A stretch of 64,000 bases of DNA, taken from contig JAPDRN010000028.1 in the NCBI GenBank assembly GCA_030247855.1, positions 186,001 through 250,000 of the forward strand, given 5' to 3'. Source of the DNA: Knufia peltigerae (taxonomy: Eukaryota; Ascomycota; Eurotiomycetes; Chaetothyriales; Trichomeriaceae). The translations under genes and the position numbers were made by a program. Under the pieces are notes generated by a model. That model made no database searches, was not told the DNA's origin, and was given only the letters and a program-made list of their open reading frames with translations. How positions within the stretch are numbered: the stretch's first letter is position 1; each line of letters begins with the position of its first letter. Below are positions 22,440 to 34,683 of this stretch, one piece after another.

Positions 22440-23920
22440 ATGGTCAGTATCACCTGCCGGCTCGTTGTGGCCATTTCACTTTGGTCACCGTTCATAGGGG
22501 CACAAGTGGTGATCCCGGCACCAAATGGGACCTATACAGTTGCTTTGAGCATCTTGGAATTGAAAAACCCAGACTCAATACAACCATATGCTCCTGAAGT
22601 GGAAGTCCCGGCTCTGATGCTTTCCGTTTTCTATCCCACCCACGACGAAGAAACAGTCAAACGCCCTTATATGGATACGGATACCGCCATCTTTGAGGAT
22701 TTGTCCCAAGCTCAACAGAGTGGGCTTGATTCCAAGCCTGGGACGTTTCAGAAGCTCTCAATGCAACTTGCGGCAAACGGATCGAAAGTTGCTCAACCTG
22801 AAGGCGATGGTGGATGGCCGATCCTTGTTTTTGGCTGTGCGCTAGGGACAAGTCGGTTGTTCTACAGCGCTCTCCTCTCCCAGGTGGCATCGACCGGCTA
22901 TGTCGTTGTTGCATATGGTCTGTTGGTTCGCGTCGTTGCTGCTTGACACACCGCTGATTTACTATAGACACGCCTTACGATACCGATATTGTCGTCTATC
23001 CGAATGGGGAAAACATAACTGCGAGTGAGACAGTGACCGCCGCTTTAGACACAACCAATGCAACGGCAGTGGAACATTTCTTAATTGCTGATGTCAACGT
23101 TCGCGCACAAGATGCCAGTTTCATTGTAACCTCATTCAACAACAATTCCTTTGCAGCTTCAGTGATCCCTGGTTGTAGCTCGTGCCTTAACACCACCCAT
23201 GTCGGCTATTTTGGTCATTCGATCGGTGGTAGTGCAGGCGCAACTCTCCTGCTGAACGACACTCGGATCGCTGGTGCTGTCAACATGGATGGTGCCGTTA
23301 CCGGCCATGTTGTCAGTCAGGGTCTTGACAGGCCGTTCATGCTCATGGCTGTCTCAGGTCAGACTCGAGATGGCAAACTTGCGAACGTGACAAACTGGGC
23401 AGCTTTCTGGTCAAATCTTCGCGGCCCGAGCTTTGACTTGATCGTCAACGACGCTGCGCATTACACTTGTAAGTACCAAATGCCCTCCTCGAAGTTGCCT
23501 ATGATGGTCACTGACGGACATGCAGACTCAGACCTTCCCCTAGTTCTTGATCTGCTTGGAATTTTCCCTACCAATGAAACCGTTTTGGATAGCCTCGAAC
23601 TCACAAGCATGAATGGCACCCGGGCACATCATATCGTCACCACTTATATTGTGACTTTCTTTGACTGGCTCCTCAAAAATGGCTCCGATTATATGCTCAA
23701 GAACACAAATCTGGACTTCCCGGAAGTCAGTCTCGATCTTGGTGACACCGAGGCCTTCAGCAATGGAACTGTCATCGGCGTAGTCAATGGTACAGTGATC
23801 AGCAAACCAGGTAGCGGCTCATCCGGAGATGAGAATGCAGCCACACCAACATCGACGAGAAGCCAATCGGCATGGGTGGTGGTGTTCCTCATAGTCCTTT
23901 CGCTGATCATCTCAGAGTGA
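22440..23920 (+). CDS. Secreted alpha/beta hydrolase, PAF-acetylhydrolase-like, probably GPI-anchored
   Basis: Model join(22440..22917,22968..23468,23526..23920), 457 aa. A signal peptide is evident (hydrophobic CRLVVAISLWSPFIGAQ). The nucleophile elbow is GHSIGGSAG (GxSxG). Ala-Asn-Met-Asp-Gly after the next strand supplies a probable acidic residue, and an AAHYTYSDLPL segment supplies His followed by Ser-Asp, as in the PAF-acetylhydrolase family. Many N-x-S/T sites suggest glycosylation. The C-terminus (WVVVFLIVLSLIISE after a Ser/Gly-rich stretch) looks like a GPI signal. Intron 1 is 50 bp. Intron 2 is 57 bp, in frame and stop-free (GTAAGT ... ATGCAG), and it interrupts the catalytic His region: removing it turns HYTCKYQ into HYTYSD. 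The substrate, probably an ester, is unknown. Confidence 0.85.
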
Positions 23921-25566
23921 CTCAAAGCGGCCACACCACGTCAGCTTCTCTCGAGGTATGAGCACAGTTCTTCACAGCTTAGCTCACAGCTTGGCCACTG
24001 TTATTGTGTCTCTTCACGCTTCTGTTCGGACTATGTAAAAGCACTGCTTTAAGAGAATGGACAAATATTCTGGGGCGCGTTGGTCTATGTCGCAGTGCAG
24101 AGAATCTCTCCTATATTGGAAACCTGGGGACATCGACCTCTGCCTCCTTATTGTGTAGCACTTCCTACTGTACCCAGCCTATATAGTAGAGCAGTACCCA
24201 GGGCCTTTTGTTAATGAGACATAGAACCTTTCATCCTTAAACTGACATACCAAGTGCACACAATCCTCACGCCACGGAGGCTTTCTTTCGACAAGAGACC
24301 ACCAGAAGGAGCATTTTTCTCCAAGAGCGCTCTGTTAAACCCCTTCCTTTGCTCTGCATGCGGACAGAACCCTCGAATAAACCGCATTGGCTGCCACGTG
24401 ACCAGGATCAGCGGAATCAGTGGTACTCAGTGGAGCTCAGTGAGAATCAGCCTGATCCTCGCTGATTACCACTAAGACACACTGAAAAACACTGAGCGCG
24501 ACGAACTATATATACACGGTCATTACATAGCTTTACCACGTAGTTAACTTCGTTCACGATCATACTCATATGTTTTGGTTGTGATCACTTCGCTTCTAGT
24601 ATATCAGTACGCTCAATATACTACACGCTCTTCGAGACTTCGTCCCTCCTATACTTCCCACTTGCCAAGAAACCCTACGTGCAGTGACATCCTTAGGTGG
24701 AGCGAGACGTAACAATCGAGTTGTTCTTCTCCCCGTCTATATTTTGGATGACTCTAATCACTGTTGAACAGAGCCGAATTGTCGAGACCTCTAGACTTAT
24801 TTGACTATTCAATATCTGTTTCATTGGGACATAATATGATTCTAATCGCTGAGTTAAATAACAGTCTAGGTTTATCTGTTGACGGGAATAGACTCGAATG
24901 ATTCTGCGCTCCTTCGAAACCCGATACTGTCTAATATAGTCAGGCCGATGAAGACTTTGACAAACCCTTTCTCGATTGATCTCAAGTTCACTGAAAGAGT
25001 TGGAGTAAACATATTCTCAGGCCAAATTCTTGAGAGGCTCGCCGCGCTCCTTGTCTCGACCTACTCCGCCATGAATCTTTAGCTAACTGTGCCATTTACT
25101 GAAGGCTTTACACATCACCTCGACGGCATGCTAGGCACAGATTTGGTGTTGAAATCCAGGCATTTCCGCGCCAATGGTCACACAACCGATCTCAGGTATA
25201 AAAGTTAAGACCCCTTCGTAGGGGCCCAAAAAAGGAGCCGCCCTAGTCGTCGCCAATTAGAGACTCATCTTGGGACCGGGCTTGCCAGGGGGACTTACAG
25301 TAGAAGTCAGACCGTCGCTGCGTAGGTGCAGGAGAGCGTGAGGGGGAGGGTAAGAGGAAAGTGAGAAGAGGGTGAGTCGAGAGCAGGTCGTCTTAAAAGC
25401 GGCACCGTCTGCGTGAGCGTGCCGAGAGCTCGGAGCAGTGCGACCGTTGCTTGTACTGCCACGAGGCTGCCACTTTACACATCAATTTATGTATCGAGAC
25501 TCTAGACCAGATGCTTCATGTGAATGTCTGGGATCAATGTTTCTCATTATTCTACTTCCTCATGCT
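23921..25566. other. Gene-free 1.6 kb with phased repeats and TATA element
   Basis: No coding gene supported. It contains three TCAGTG hexamers spaced exactly 10 bp (24417, 24427, 24437), two CACTGA hexamers spaced 10 bp (24480, 24490), the inverted pair AGGATCAG / CTGATCCT (24404, 24452) and TATATATA at 24507. A small hairpin CCCCT-tcgt-AGGGG lies at 25211. This may be a degraded LTR element or the promoter of an unannotated transcript; neither is established. Confidence 0.4.
24404..24514 (+). promoter_or_regulatory. 10-bp-phased TCAGTG/CACTGA module with downstream TATA
   Basis: Five copies of one hexamer (three on the plus strand, two inverted) sit in two exactly 10-bp-periodic groups flanking an 8-bp inverted repeat. 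TATATATA follows 12 bp after the last copy. Helical phasing suggests a multi-site protein-binding module. No coding gene lies downstream on the plus strand before the CWC25 3' end, so the regulated unit is unknown. Confidence 0.35.
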
Positions 25567-26748
25567 CTACTCATCTCCATCCCTCTGTGATACACCATTC
25601 CTTCCCATACGTTGTCCTAATGTCAAATCGCCAGCCTTTTTATGGAACCGGTCCACGAAATCAGCGCGCCCTCCATGTTTGGCATTTCGCATTCGAGCAG
25701 CGTCATCGCGTTCTCGCTCCGTTCTTTCTCGTTCTGCAATACCGGCCAATCGCTGTTCTCTCTGTACATCAAGGTTATCGGCATCTTGTTGCATGGCTGC
25801 GAGTTTCGCTGCTCTATCATCCGCATCGTCCTCGTCTCTCTTACGACCACGTCCTGGTGATGGCGAGCGCCGTCGTTCTGGTCTTGATTCGTGCCAACTC
25901 TGCATCTTCCGTACGCCATTCCCATGTCCATTTCTCCGAGGCGGAGAATATGAGCGGGAACGTGAGCGGGGTCGTTGCCGTCGTTCATTACCTGCATATG
26001 AGTGACGTTTCTGATAGGGAGAGCGAGAGCGTGAGCGAGATCTTTCTACCCGACGAGGTGGAGACCGTGATCGTGACTCGGAGGGTGTATATGACCTTCG
26101 ACGGCGATGTCTGCTTCGTCCTTGTCGATCATCGGCCTCGTCTCTGTGTGATCGACTCTTCTCATGTCTGTCACGATCGTCGCGATGCCTGTGGTGATGC
26201 CTGTGTTTCCTTCGTTTGTGTTCTCTTTCGCCGTCCTGGTCTCCGCCACCTGCCGCCTTCATCAACAGCCTCCGCTTGACTGGATCGTTCATCATCGCCT
26301 CGTATGCTGCTTGTTCCTGCTTCTTGATCGCGAGCATTGGGTCTTCTCGGATCTTGGCTGCGGTGTCCCGCAAGTTGTTCGCATTTTGCACAGCCATGAA
26401 CGAATCTGTCGTCGTAGGCTTCTGCAACTTCTCACTCTCTGCGCCTTTCAGAAGACCATCAATTCTTCTCTTGCCCAGCAGATACCCTTCCATTTCCTCA
26501 CTGGTCCCTAACTGTCCACTTGAAGGTCCGGAGTACATCCACTCAACACGTTGTTGTCTCTTCTTTCCACCAGCTGCCTCTTGAAGTTCCTCGAGCTCCT
26601 GAATCTCCCTTTCCTCTGCGCGCTCTTTCATGATCTGGTCGATCTTTTTGCGCTCGTCGAGCGCTCGTTGTTCCTGCTCCCATACCTTTTTCTGGTTGGT
26701 CATCAGTGAGGGATGCCATGATTTCTTGAGGTTGAGATCGCCACCCAT
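25567..26748 (-). CDS. CWC25: Pre-mRNA-splicing factor CWC25
   Basis: Step-one spliceosome factor that acts just before the first transesterification. 393 aa, single exon. The start ATG at 26748 gives the diagnostic N-terminus MGGDLNLKKSWHPSLM. WEQEQRALDERKKI and the conserved WMYSGPSSG block follow. The centre and C-terminal half are rich in Arg-Ser/Arg-Asp/His tracts (HRHHHRHRDDRDRH, SRSRSRSP), as in metazoan and filamentous-fungal orthologues. The tail GRADFVDRFHKKAGDLTLG is also conserved-looking. Transcribed divergently from CSN2 with a 513-bp shared upstream region. Confidence 0.93.
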   Translation of the reverse strand: MGGDLNLKKSWHPSLMTNQKKVWEQEQRALDERKKIDQIMKERAEEREIQELEELQEAAGGKKRQQRVEWMYSGPSSGQLGTSEEMEGYLLGKRRIDGLLKGAESEKLQKPTTTDSFMAVQNANNLRDTAAKIREDPMLAIKKQEQAAYEAMMNDPVKRRLLMKAAGGGDQDGEREHKRRKHRHHHRHRDDRDRHEKSRSHRDEADDRQGRSRHRRRRSYTPSESRSRSPPRRVERSRSRSRSPYQKRHSYAGNERRQRPRSRSRSYSPPRRNGHGNGVRKMQSWHESRPERRRSPSPGRGRKRDEDDADDRAAKLAAMQQDADNLDVQREQRLAGIAERERTERERDDAARMRNAKHGGRADFVDRFHKKAGDLTLGQRMGRNGVSQRDGDE

Positions 26749-27261
26749 CTTGGATTTGCTTGTCGAAGTCAACACAGCAAGATGTCGGTATTCTGATGGA
26801 TGTAGAAGAAAAGTCAAGGTGTGGCGTACAGAGTAAAAGCGGCACAATACTTGGTGGGCGCAGTTTCGCCGCAGAAGTTTGGTGATTCAGCAGCCCGGGC
26901 GATTTTAGGCCACTAATAACTCAGGTAGCCAAGGCTCGATGAGGGCCACTAACAAGCACTCCGTAGGCAACACAGCGATCGCCCATTGCACCTAAGCTCA
27001 CTAGGCTTACCCGGTGTGTCTTTCTCCGCATTCACATCATCAAGGATATGCCTACTAAATTGTCTAGTACGCAGCACATGCGCAGACAAATTGAGTTACA
27101 ACTATCAAGCATAGAGCCGGCCTTTTACTGACAAAAGGCCTTCAGAATTGCTCGCTCTTCTTTGGCCTGTTTTCCATATTCTTCACCGCTGCAAATTGAA
27201 ACAGGAACACCTGAATCCGCACATCTCTTGACAAACGCAACTTCAGCCCCTCATCAACAAC
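26749..27261. promoter_or_regulatory. Bidirectional promoter CWC25 / CSN2
   Basis: A 513-bp region separates the two divergent start codons, so both promoters must lie inside it or overlap. I see no clear TATA element, as expected for housekeeping genes. Confidence 0.5.
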
Positions 27262-28838
27262 ATGTCTGACGACGATGATTTCATGCAAGACTCTGACGCA
27301 GAGCAGTGAGTGACCCCTCTATCAACAATCCAGGGCGTCGTCGGACAGAGCTAACAAAATACAGGTATGACTTCGAATATGAAGATGATGACGACCTGTC
27401 GGGCTCTGGCGACGTCGACATCGAGAACAAATACTACAATGCTAAACAGCTCAAAGCCGATTCGCCTGAGGAAGCGGTAACCGAGTTCCTAGGCGTGCCG
27501 GACCTCGAGGAAGAGAAGGGAGACTGGGGTTTCAAAGGGTTCAAGCAAGCCATCAAGCTCGAATTCGCCCTTGGCCGATACGAAGATGCCATTAAACATT
27601 ACAAGCAACTCCTCACGTACGTCAAGTCCGCTGTGACGCGCAACTATTCCGAGAAGTCCATCAACAACATGCTCGACTATATTGAAAAAGTGGCCTCGGG
27701 CACCGACCAATCCGCGTATCGGTGCATGGAAGAATTCTACTCCCTTACGCTCGACACATTCCAGGCCACGAACAACGAGAGATTGGCACTGAAGACAAAC
27801 GTCAAGCTAGCAAAACTGTATCTGGACAAGCAAGACTACACATCACTCACGAATAAAGTGAGGGAGATCCACAAGGCCTGCCAGCGGGAAGATGGAACAG
27901 ATGACCCTGGCAAAGGGACGTATTCGTTGGAAGCTTATGCATTGGAGATTCAAATGTACGCCGAGATGAAGAACAACAAGCGTCTGAAGTCGCTGTACCA
28001 GAAGGCTCTGACGGTCCGTTCGGCCGTACCACATCCCAAGGTACAGGGCGTTATCCGGGAGTGCGGAGGCAAGATGCACATGAGCGAGGAGAACTGGAAA
28101 GAAGCACAGAGCGACTTTTTCGAGTCATTCAAAAACTACGACGAGGCCGGATCTATGCAGAGAATTCAGGTGCTGAAGTATCTTGTGCTCACAACCATGC
28201 TGATGCAGTCACACATCAACCCGTTCGACTCACAAGAGACGAAGCCCTACAAAAACGACCCGCGCATCTCGGCCATGACCGATCTCGTCAATGCCTATGA
28301 GCGCGATGATATCCACACATATGAATCTATCTTGAAGGATAATCAAGACCTGTTGGCCGACCCGTTCATCGCCGAAAACATAGATGAGGTCAGTCGCAAC
28401 ATGCGCAGCAAGGCTGTCCTGAAGCTCATTGCCCCATATACGCGCTTCACTCTGCAATTCATCTCCAAACATGTCAAGATCCCTGTCAGTGAAGTTCAAG
28501 ATATCTTGGGCGTACTGATTGTCGACAAGAAGCTGCGAGCGAAGATCAACCAGGATGACGGCACTGTTGAAGTGGACACCAGTGCAGAGGACACGGTACG
28601 TTTGGCCAAGTTATGCGACTGGACTTCAGCGATTGACGGCATGTGTTCGGCACTTCTGAACGAGGGCGAGGGTTTCAGGAGCGAAGAAGCACAGGGATCA
28701 GGCTCTTTCGGTGGACTAATGAATTACCCCATGGCAAATGATTCTGGTAATGCCATTCCTAGCCGTGGATCAGGTCACCGAGCTCGCGGAGCTCGCGGAG
28801 GGCGAGGAGGTGGGAAGGCACTTGTGCCGCCTGTTTGA
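27262..28838 (+). CDS. CSN2: COP9 signalosome subunit 2
   Basis: Scaffold subunit of the CSN complex that removes NEDD8 from cullins; in fungi it links light response and development. Model join(27262..27305,27365..28838), 505 aa. A 44-nt first exon codes MSDDDDFMQDSDAEQ. The 59-bp intron (GTGAGT, CTAAC branch, ATACAG) splits the Gln codon before YDFEYED. An acidic N-terminus, helical repeats (NKYYNAKQLK, GFKQAIKLEF, ALKTNVKLAKLYLD) and a C-terminal PCI domain (YTRFTLQFISKHVKI, LGVLIVDKKLRAKI) match CSN2. An Arg-Gly-rich tail (RARGARGGRGGG) ends the protein. Confidence 0.95.
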
Positions 28839-31800
28839 AAGAAAATGCGGCGAGGAAGCAGCGAAGCCACCGAACTACGGATGTCGAAGTAGAAGCCGCG
28901 GTTGGGCCTTGGATGTGCCAGCGTCGGGTGACTCACTTCACTGGCCCTTGTCAAGGTCGACCGACATATTCGCCCCCCTTTGCCGACACTTCATGCCAAT
29001 CCGGATGATGGGAAGCAGAAATTTGTGGCGTTGGGCAAATGATGCGTTTTATGTCAAACCGGGCGCAATGTGATAGGCAGGAAGTCTGGGACCTGCAGCA
29101 CCCATGCTCGAAAGATTGGTTGCACCCGAGCCGGGCCTTTTACCCAGCACAAAGGTTCAAGTGCTCAAGGGGGAAGGGAGATTCATTGACGTTTGCTGTC
29201 AAGTGATATGGGTCAAGGGGTGAGACTGACATTGGACGACCAATGAGGCCTGGCAGCCGCCCATATGCGGTGTTTGTATGTACGATTCTAGGAAAAGACC
29301 GCCAGAATAATTGTAGCCCGGCATATGGGTGTGAAAAGTAGGTCCAGAAGAAATTGACTTTGCTGTACTCCATACCCAAGGCAGAGGGAATGAACGATGA
29401 TCGACCGTCAGAAGCGGCCCTAGCCGAAGCCGGCACAAAATCTAGGCTTCGCTTCCTTTCGAGATGTGCCGCGACCCTCAGGCCGTGGAGTAGTGTGTCG
29501 TGTAGACTGTGAGCTGTTGTGATCTTATTGCAGTCGTACAAACCCCCCGTTGAGTGAGTGAAGCCCATTCGGGGTTCCTCCAGATTGGAAAAGTGAAAGG
29601 CCACCTTTGCGAGTACCTAAGGTGAATGAATATATACGTATGGTGGATCCTTTTGGTTTTCGATTTCGTTTCGTTCCGTCCCTGTTCAATCAGAGAGGGT
29701 CAGGGGCCCCCTCAAAAGAATATCTGATATATCAGTTTCTTCCCCCTCGGCAATGGCACTATCTACTGTACTGGTACTCCGTAGCGCTAGCGCCCTCGTT
29801 TGTGTTGGCGGGCAAAAAGAGTCAATATCTATTGTCACGGGGTACGGAGTCAATCAAAAAGGAAATGGGAAAGCGAGCTTTGGGTCTTTCTTGACTCCGG
29901 TTTTTCGTACATTGCATGTCCAAAAAACATCACAAAACAAAAAACTCAATTTTCCACCGTAATCATGCACAAATCCCATTGTTGAGTTGGGCAGGGCAGT
30001 GATCCACCTGTGGAAACGAGGGGAGGATACGATACGACAACGACATCGAGTGGTTTAAACTCTACATTTCCTTCGGTGCGGGAAGTATGAAAGCCTGTAC
30101 TTCGATACGAGTCCGTAGTGTAAACTCCACAGTACGTCCCGGGTGTGGAGTGACCGACGTACCGTCGTGGAATTTCTGTCTCTGTCTGCCTCGAGGAAAG
30201 TAAGAAAAAGAACGGACATGACTCGCGGCGGATGCTTTTTGCGTTGCCAGGTCCCTGCATTTCGGGCAGCGGAAACTTGTGGCTCGTAAAACTTTACTCC
30301 GTATGTTCAGAACTTTTGCCGATGATGAGACATCTCCCCCCTGTCATTGTCTCCTGGGAAAGGCAGCGGAAATGCCGGCTTATCCAGCGGTCAACGTTTT
30401 TTGAGATGATGCGTTGGGCTGTATATTGGATCACAGCGCAGTAGCAATTTGATACCCTGGCAGAAGAAGTTTTGCATTCAGCTCCTCGCGCAAAGGAGTT
30501 CCGAGAGCCGACTGGCCAATGGGTTCGACGCCCACTACAGAAAAGACCAGGCCTGGACGCAGCGCAACTACATTACTCGTACCCAAGGGTCCCCTATGTG
30601 CGAGGTGCATCTGGGGGCGTCGCCTGCTGCAGCCTGCAAGGCATTTCGAGCTCCGAAAGACCTACTGCGGCAGCCACAAACAGAGAGTGTGGGTTTGTGG
30701 TCGAGAGAATGGAAACAATACCCGGCGACGAGAGTGGAAATGTAATCACGCAAGACCAGGATTCGAGACAAGGATGAGCTGTCAGCCTGGACGGTGATTC
30801 AAAATGTGACGATCTGGAGCTTGCCTTTGATCGGAAGCTTGGTTCTACCCAGGCCTTATGGAAGGCGAGGGAAACCGGGGCAGTCCTGAACAATGGAGAC
30901 ACGCAAGGGAGGATGCAACATGGGGCGTGATGTAGGGGAACCCCGGGCGGGCGAGGTGAGGTCCTGATATCATCCAGACGCCATTAGCCTCGACCTGTCG
31001 GTGCCATCTGCGACCTGCATTATCGGAGGTTGCTTGGGAATGTCATAGCTAGCCTAATAGACGCCTCTTTGCCAGCCTCTCGCCAACAACGCCAGTGTTT
31101 GGTTGCATGTGTTGCGCACATCAGCCGTGACAAATGGTTGCTCACCCTTGCTTGCATTGGCCACGACCCGGCAAACCTTGCCCTAACGGGCCAAGCACTC
31201 TTCGGGGCCACCAGGCCTCGACCAAGTTTGTACTTGTATCTCCACGATCGCTGTCGGTTCGTGATAAGGTCGAGCTGTGCGGCCGAGAAAAGGCACAAGG
31301 CTCGCGGGCTAACCACAAAGTAGACAGGCAGCCTGGCCCATTGCGGACAGGTCGAAGACTGCGTGGTGGTGAACAATATCCCCATACAGACTAGAGTCGC
31401 GGTTGGACAGGACTTGTACCACGTAGTACCCGTACTTGGAGGGGGGGAAAGGTCTGCAAGTACAAGGGTCGGGGACAGGATAGAGGCCATTGGTAGCGGA
31501 AGTTGCACTGTTCTCATCCGCAACTCAGGCGGGGCTTAAGCGACACTGGCGGCCACGACGGCGCCCGTTCATGGGTAGGAAAGGAAGCGGAGAGACTGTC
31601 TGTTTCGGATCATCTCGTCTGGTTGCATCTAGGCGAACCTGAGCGACCATTTTCAAGGGTCGAGATAGACAAACCTTCCTCTATGAGTAGAAAATCGACC
31701 AGGATGACGAGATTGCAACCGCCAAACGAATAAGCAGGCAGAGCGACCCATCGTGCCTATCCTTGGATTTGCCTGGATGCACCTCGCTACGGGCAGTGAG

Positions 31801-32750
31801 AGGGCATGCCTAGCCTAGAGAGGCCAAATATTGAGCAAAAATGAGAGAACACTGTTGCAGCCGACTAGTCGAGGGAGTGGTGAGGCTAATCATTTGGTGA
31901 GGTCAGTAGCCCCAGCGAAAAGGCCGGGGTGTCTCTCGCCTCTCACATTTGCTCCGACTCTTCTCCATCTCAACCGACTGACATGGCACTGACTCTGACC
32001 GACCTGACCTCACACATCCATCTCAACCAAAATCCACCGCTGTTGCGTCCAATCCCTCCACCATCTCTCTCGTTCCTCATCCCTCTTGCGGCCATACCAT
32101 CGCTTCCCTGCGCCATCTCAAAAAGAGGAGAGCCCGCCCACAACCCATGATCCCTGGTTAGCTCTTCCACCAGATCTGCACCGCTATTGGGTGCAGATGA
32201 AGCTGTTCCTTGCCCGCCATTGCCAGTCGCCATCTGGTCCACCGCTGGAATCACCATCACCATCTTCAAAACACACTACGAGACGCACGGGGATCCTGCA
32301 GCCCTGCATACCTAGGAGGCGGCAGCCTCTGACCGCAATCCCGTCCGTCCAGTTCATCTGCCACTCTTCCATCGACATCTTTCCTGTCACTTGGAAAGAA
32401 CCTTTGTTAGGCTGGGATCTTCTCCTGTCTCGTTGATCCCAGTGAACTATTAGAACCACTTTTCCGACGAGACGAGCCGACTGTCTTGCCACGAGCCTTC
32501 TTTAACTAACCCACAGCCCACAGCCCACAGCCCACGAGACTGTCGACGCTTTCACTCGCCGTCTCGATCCAAACACTCTTGAATTTGTCTGTCCATCCTC
32601 AGGTCAACAGTAATTCACTTGCGGTTCACTAGTTACTCTCTCGGGCCAGAGGAAGAGCTCTTTGACAGAATCGACGGCCCTCCATCGCCAGTCTCGTGCT
32701 GTCGATAGTCCCTACACCGAGAAATCCCAACCCAGGAGCAAGACCGGGAA
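28839..32750. other. Gene-free block of 3.9 kb
   Basis: Longest stretch without a supported gene. Frames up to about 167 codons occur but lack any family resemblance, ATG context or splice continuity. TACTCCGTA motifs are at 29775 and 30295. The last 250 bp before the otubain gene are C/T-rich and look like a leader, with CCCACAG repeats at 32510. An unannotated non-coding RNA cannot be excluded. Confidence 0.5.
32510..32535. repeat. Tandem CCCACAG repeat, 3.7 copies
   Basis: Three perfect 7-bp units plus a partial unit, in the probable leader of the otubain gene. Confidence 0.7.
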
Positions 32751-34683
32751 ATGACATTTAGCTTACACTGGTCTCCAGTCCAACACCACAGTCATTACGG
32801 TTCTTACCCTGCACCTCCTGGTTGGCCCGTTCAAGCCCAACCTTTTTATTCCCACCCCTACGAGCATCTCACCCACGAGAACTCTGCTTGCGTTTACGCT
32901 AACCACGGCTACTATACACCGCCTCCGTCCACACATACAGCATCCACCATGGCTACCCCGGATGCCGACGAAATGGAGCAGTTCCAGCGTTTATCTGACC
33001 AGTACCAGGCCGACCTGCCTGTGAGTCCGGTATTCTCCATGTGTGCTCGAGCTCACCACTAACATGTGCCAGGGACCACTTGTCGGCGAGACAAGACCTG
33101 TATCCGACCTTGTTACAGAGTATGCTCAGGCTGATCAGACCTACGTCGTGAAAACAACAGTAAGTTGGGTCCTTCCTCGAAAATGAGGCCTATACTGATG
33201 ACACCCCAGGCTCTGGCCGTGACACACAACTCCTATCGCTCGATCAAAGGTGACGGTCAGTGTGGCTGGCGAGGTACAAAGATTCCTGCTCAAGAGTTGA
33301 CTGAGATACTGATTGTCGATGTCTGCAGGCGCCGTCTTCGCGTACTTCGAGATCCTGCTGAGTTCCGGAAATATTGGCCTTGTCACAAGAGAAAAGGAAC
33401 GCCTTCAAGGCTTCGAGCAAACCATGCGAGCTGTTGGTATTGACTACGACATCATTCTTGACATGTTCGACTATACATGGGATCTATTTGATGCAATCAA
33501 AGCCGCAATCGAACACGGAGACAGGAGTGAGAAAGTTTTAATGGAAGCCTTCAATGACCAAGGCCCTTCGAACTCCATTGTTTATCACTTCAAGGTGCGT
33601 GCAAACGTGTTGGTTGCCGTGGATAGCTTCTGATGCGGTACAGATGATGACCAGCTCGTTCATGCAAGTCAACTCGGACCGCTACGCACCGTTCATGGAC
33701 ATGGCGGTCTCGGGCTACTGCCACTCTAGAATCGAGCCGTCAAATCAAGAAATCGAACACATTGGTCTACAAGCTCTGAATGACGCTGTGATTGCCCCAG
33801 CATATATCGGGCTGGAGGTGCTGTATCTGGACAGAAGCGCAGGGGATGAAGTCACTCCACACAGATTTGTCGAAGACTCTCAGAACTGGCCAAGTATCAG
33901 CTTGATTTACAGACCGTGAGTAAGTCATTGTTGTGTTGGATGAGATTGCTGATACTGTGTAACAGTGGCCATTACGACATCATCTACAAGGATGACAAGC
34001 CGATCGAAGTTCTCATGCAGAGCCACACACCTCAGTATGTTCCAGCTTATGGGGAGAATTTCATCCGCGGCGGCATGGATGGTGTTAATCTGCGTTCATT
34101 CGTGTTTCCCGGTGCAAATATCATGCCTTCACAAAACATGGTCAACGTATCACCAACTTCTCCGATGAATCCATACCCTTCCCCGTACCAACAAGCTCCA
34201 CCGATGGTATTTGAGGACCCAGCTCTTCTGGCTCAGACATCGTATTTTCCGACGGCCACAATGTCCAGTGGGCAGCAACAGCAAAATCAAAGCCCTCCGG
34301 CTTTGGCCATCAGAACACAGCCGGCTCTGCAACGCAGCTACTCTTCCTCTGCTGCGCTTCCAACAAACTCACAAGCTCCTGTATGGAACCGATCAGTGTC
34401 GCCCTCGCCATCGACACCGGCTTCAGCAGAGAGCAGCAACTCCAAGCCTCAAGACTTTCGCATTCGCTATACTGCTAATTGCTATCGACCAGACATCCAA
34501 CACCAGAGCCTTCCACTAGATGCCGGGACGTTTGGCAAGTATGTCTGAAGCCATCTCTTGGCTTGGGTTTGGCAATTGTTGATTCATGAATGCAGTTCCA
34601 CTCAATCGACCGCTCATTTCACCAACATTCACTTCCAACCTTCCATCTGGAACGCCGCAGAGCAATATGGCAAGCAAGAATGA
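32751..34683 (+). CDS. Otubain-like deubiquitinase (peptidase C65)
   Basis: Cysteine protease that removes ubiquitin. Seven exons: join(32751..33020,33073..33159,33210..33273,33329..33594,33644..33915,33966..34538,34596..34683), 539 aa. Catalytic centre KGDGQCGWR (Asp134, Cys137) and His322 in RPGHYDIIY are intact. The otubain helical insert (VLMEAFNDQGPSNSIVYHF) and SSFMQVNSDRYAPF lie between them. An N-terminal Pro/Tyr/His-rich region of about 90 residues and a Ser/Pro/Gln-rich region after the protease are probably disordered. The last 30-codon exon gives FTNIHFQPSIW, matching the C-terminal motif of fungal relatives. All introns are 44-57 bp with GT-AG ends. No exon alone shows the full catalytic domain. 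Confidence 0.92.

Noticed and set aside
24400..25450. LTR retrotransposon (TATA box, GC-rich block, Cys/His-containing frame near 25430)
   Set aside because: No second LTR, no primer-binding site I can identify, the Cys/His spacing is not CCHC, and no pol domain is present.
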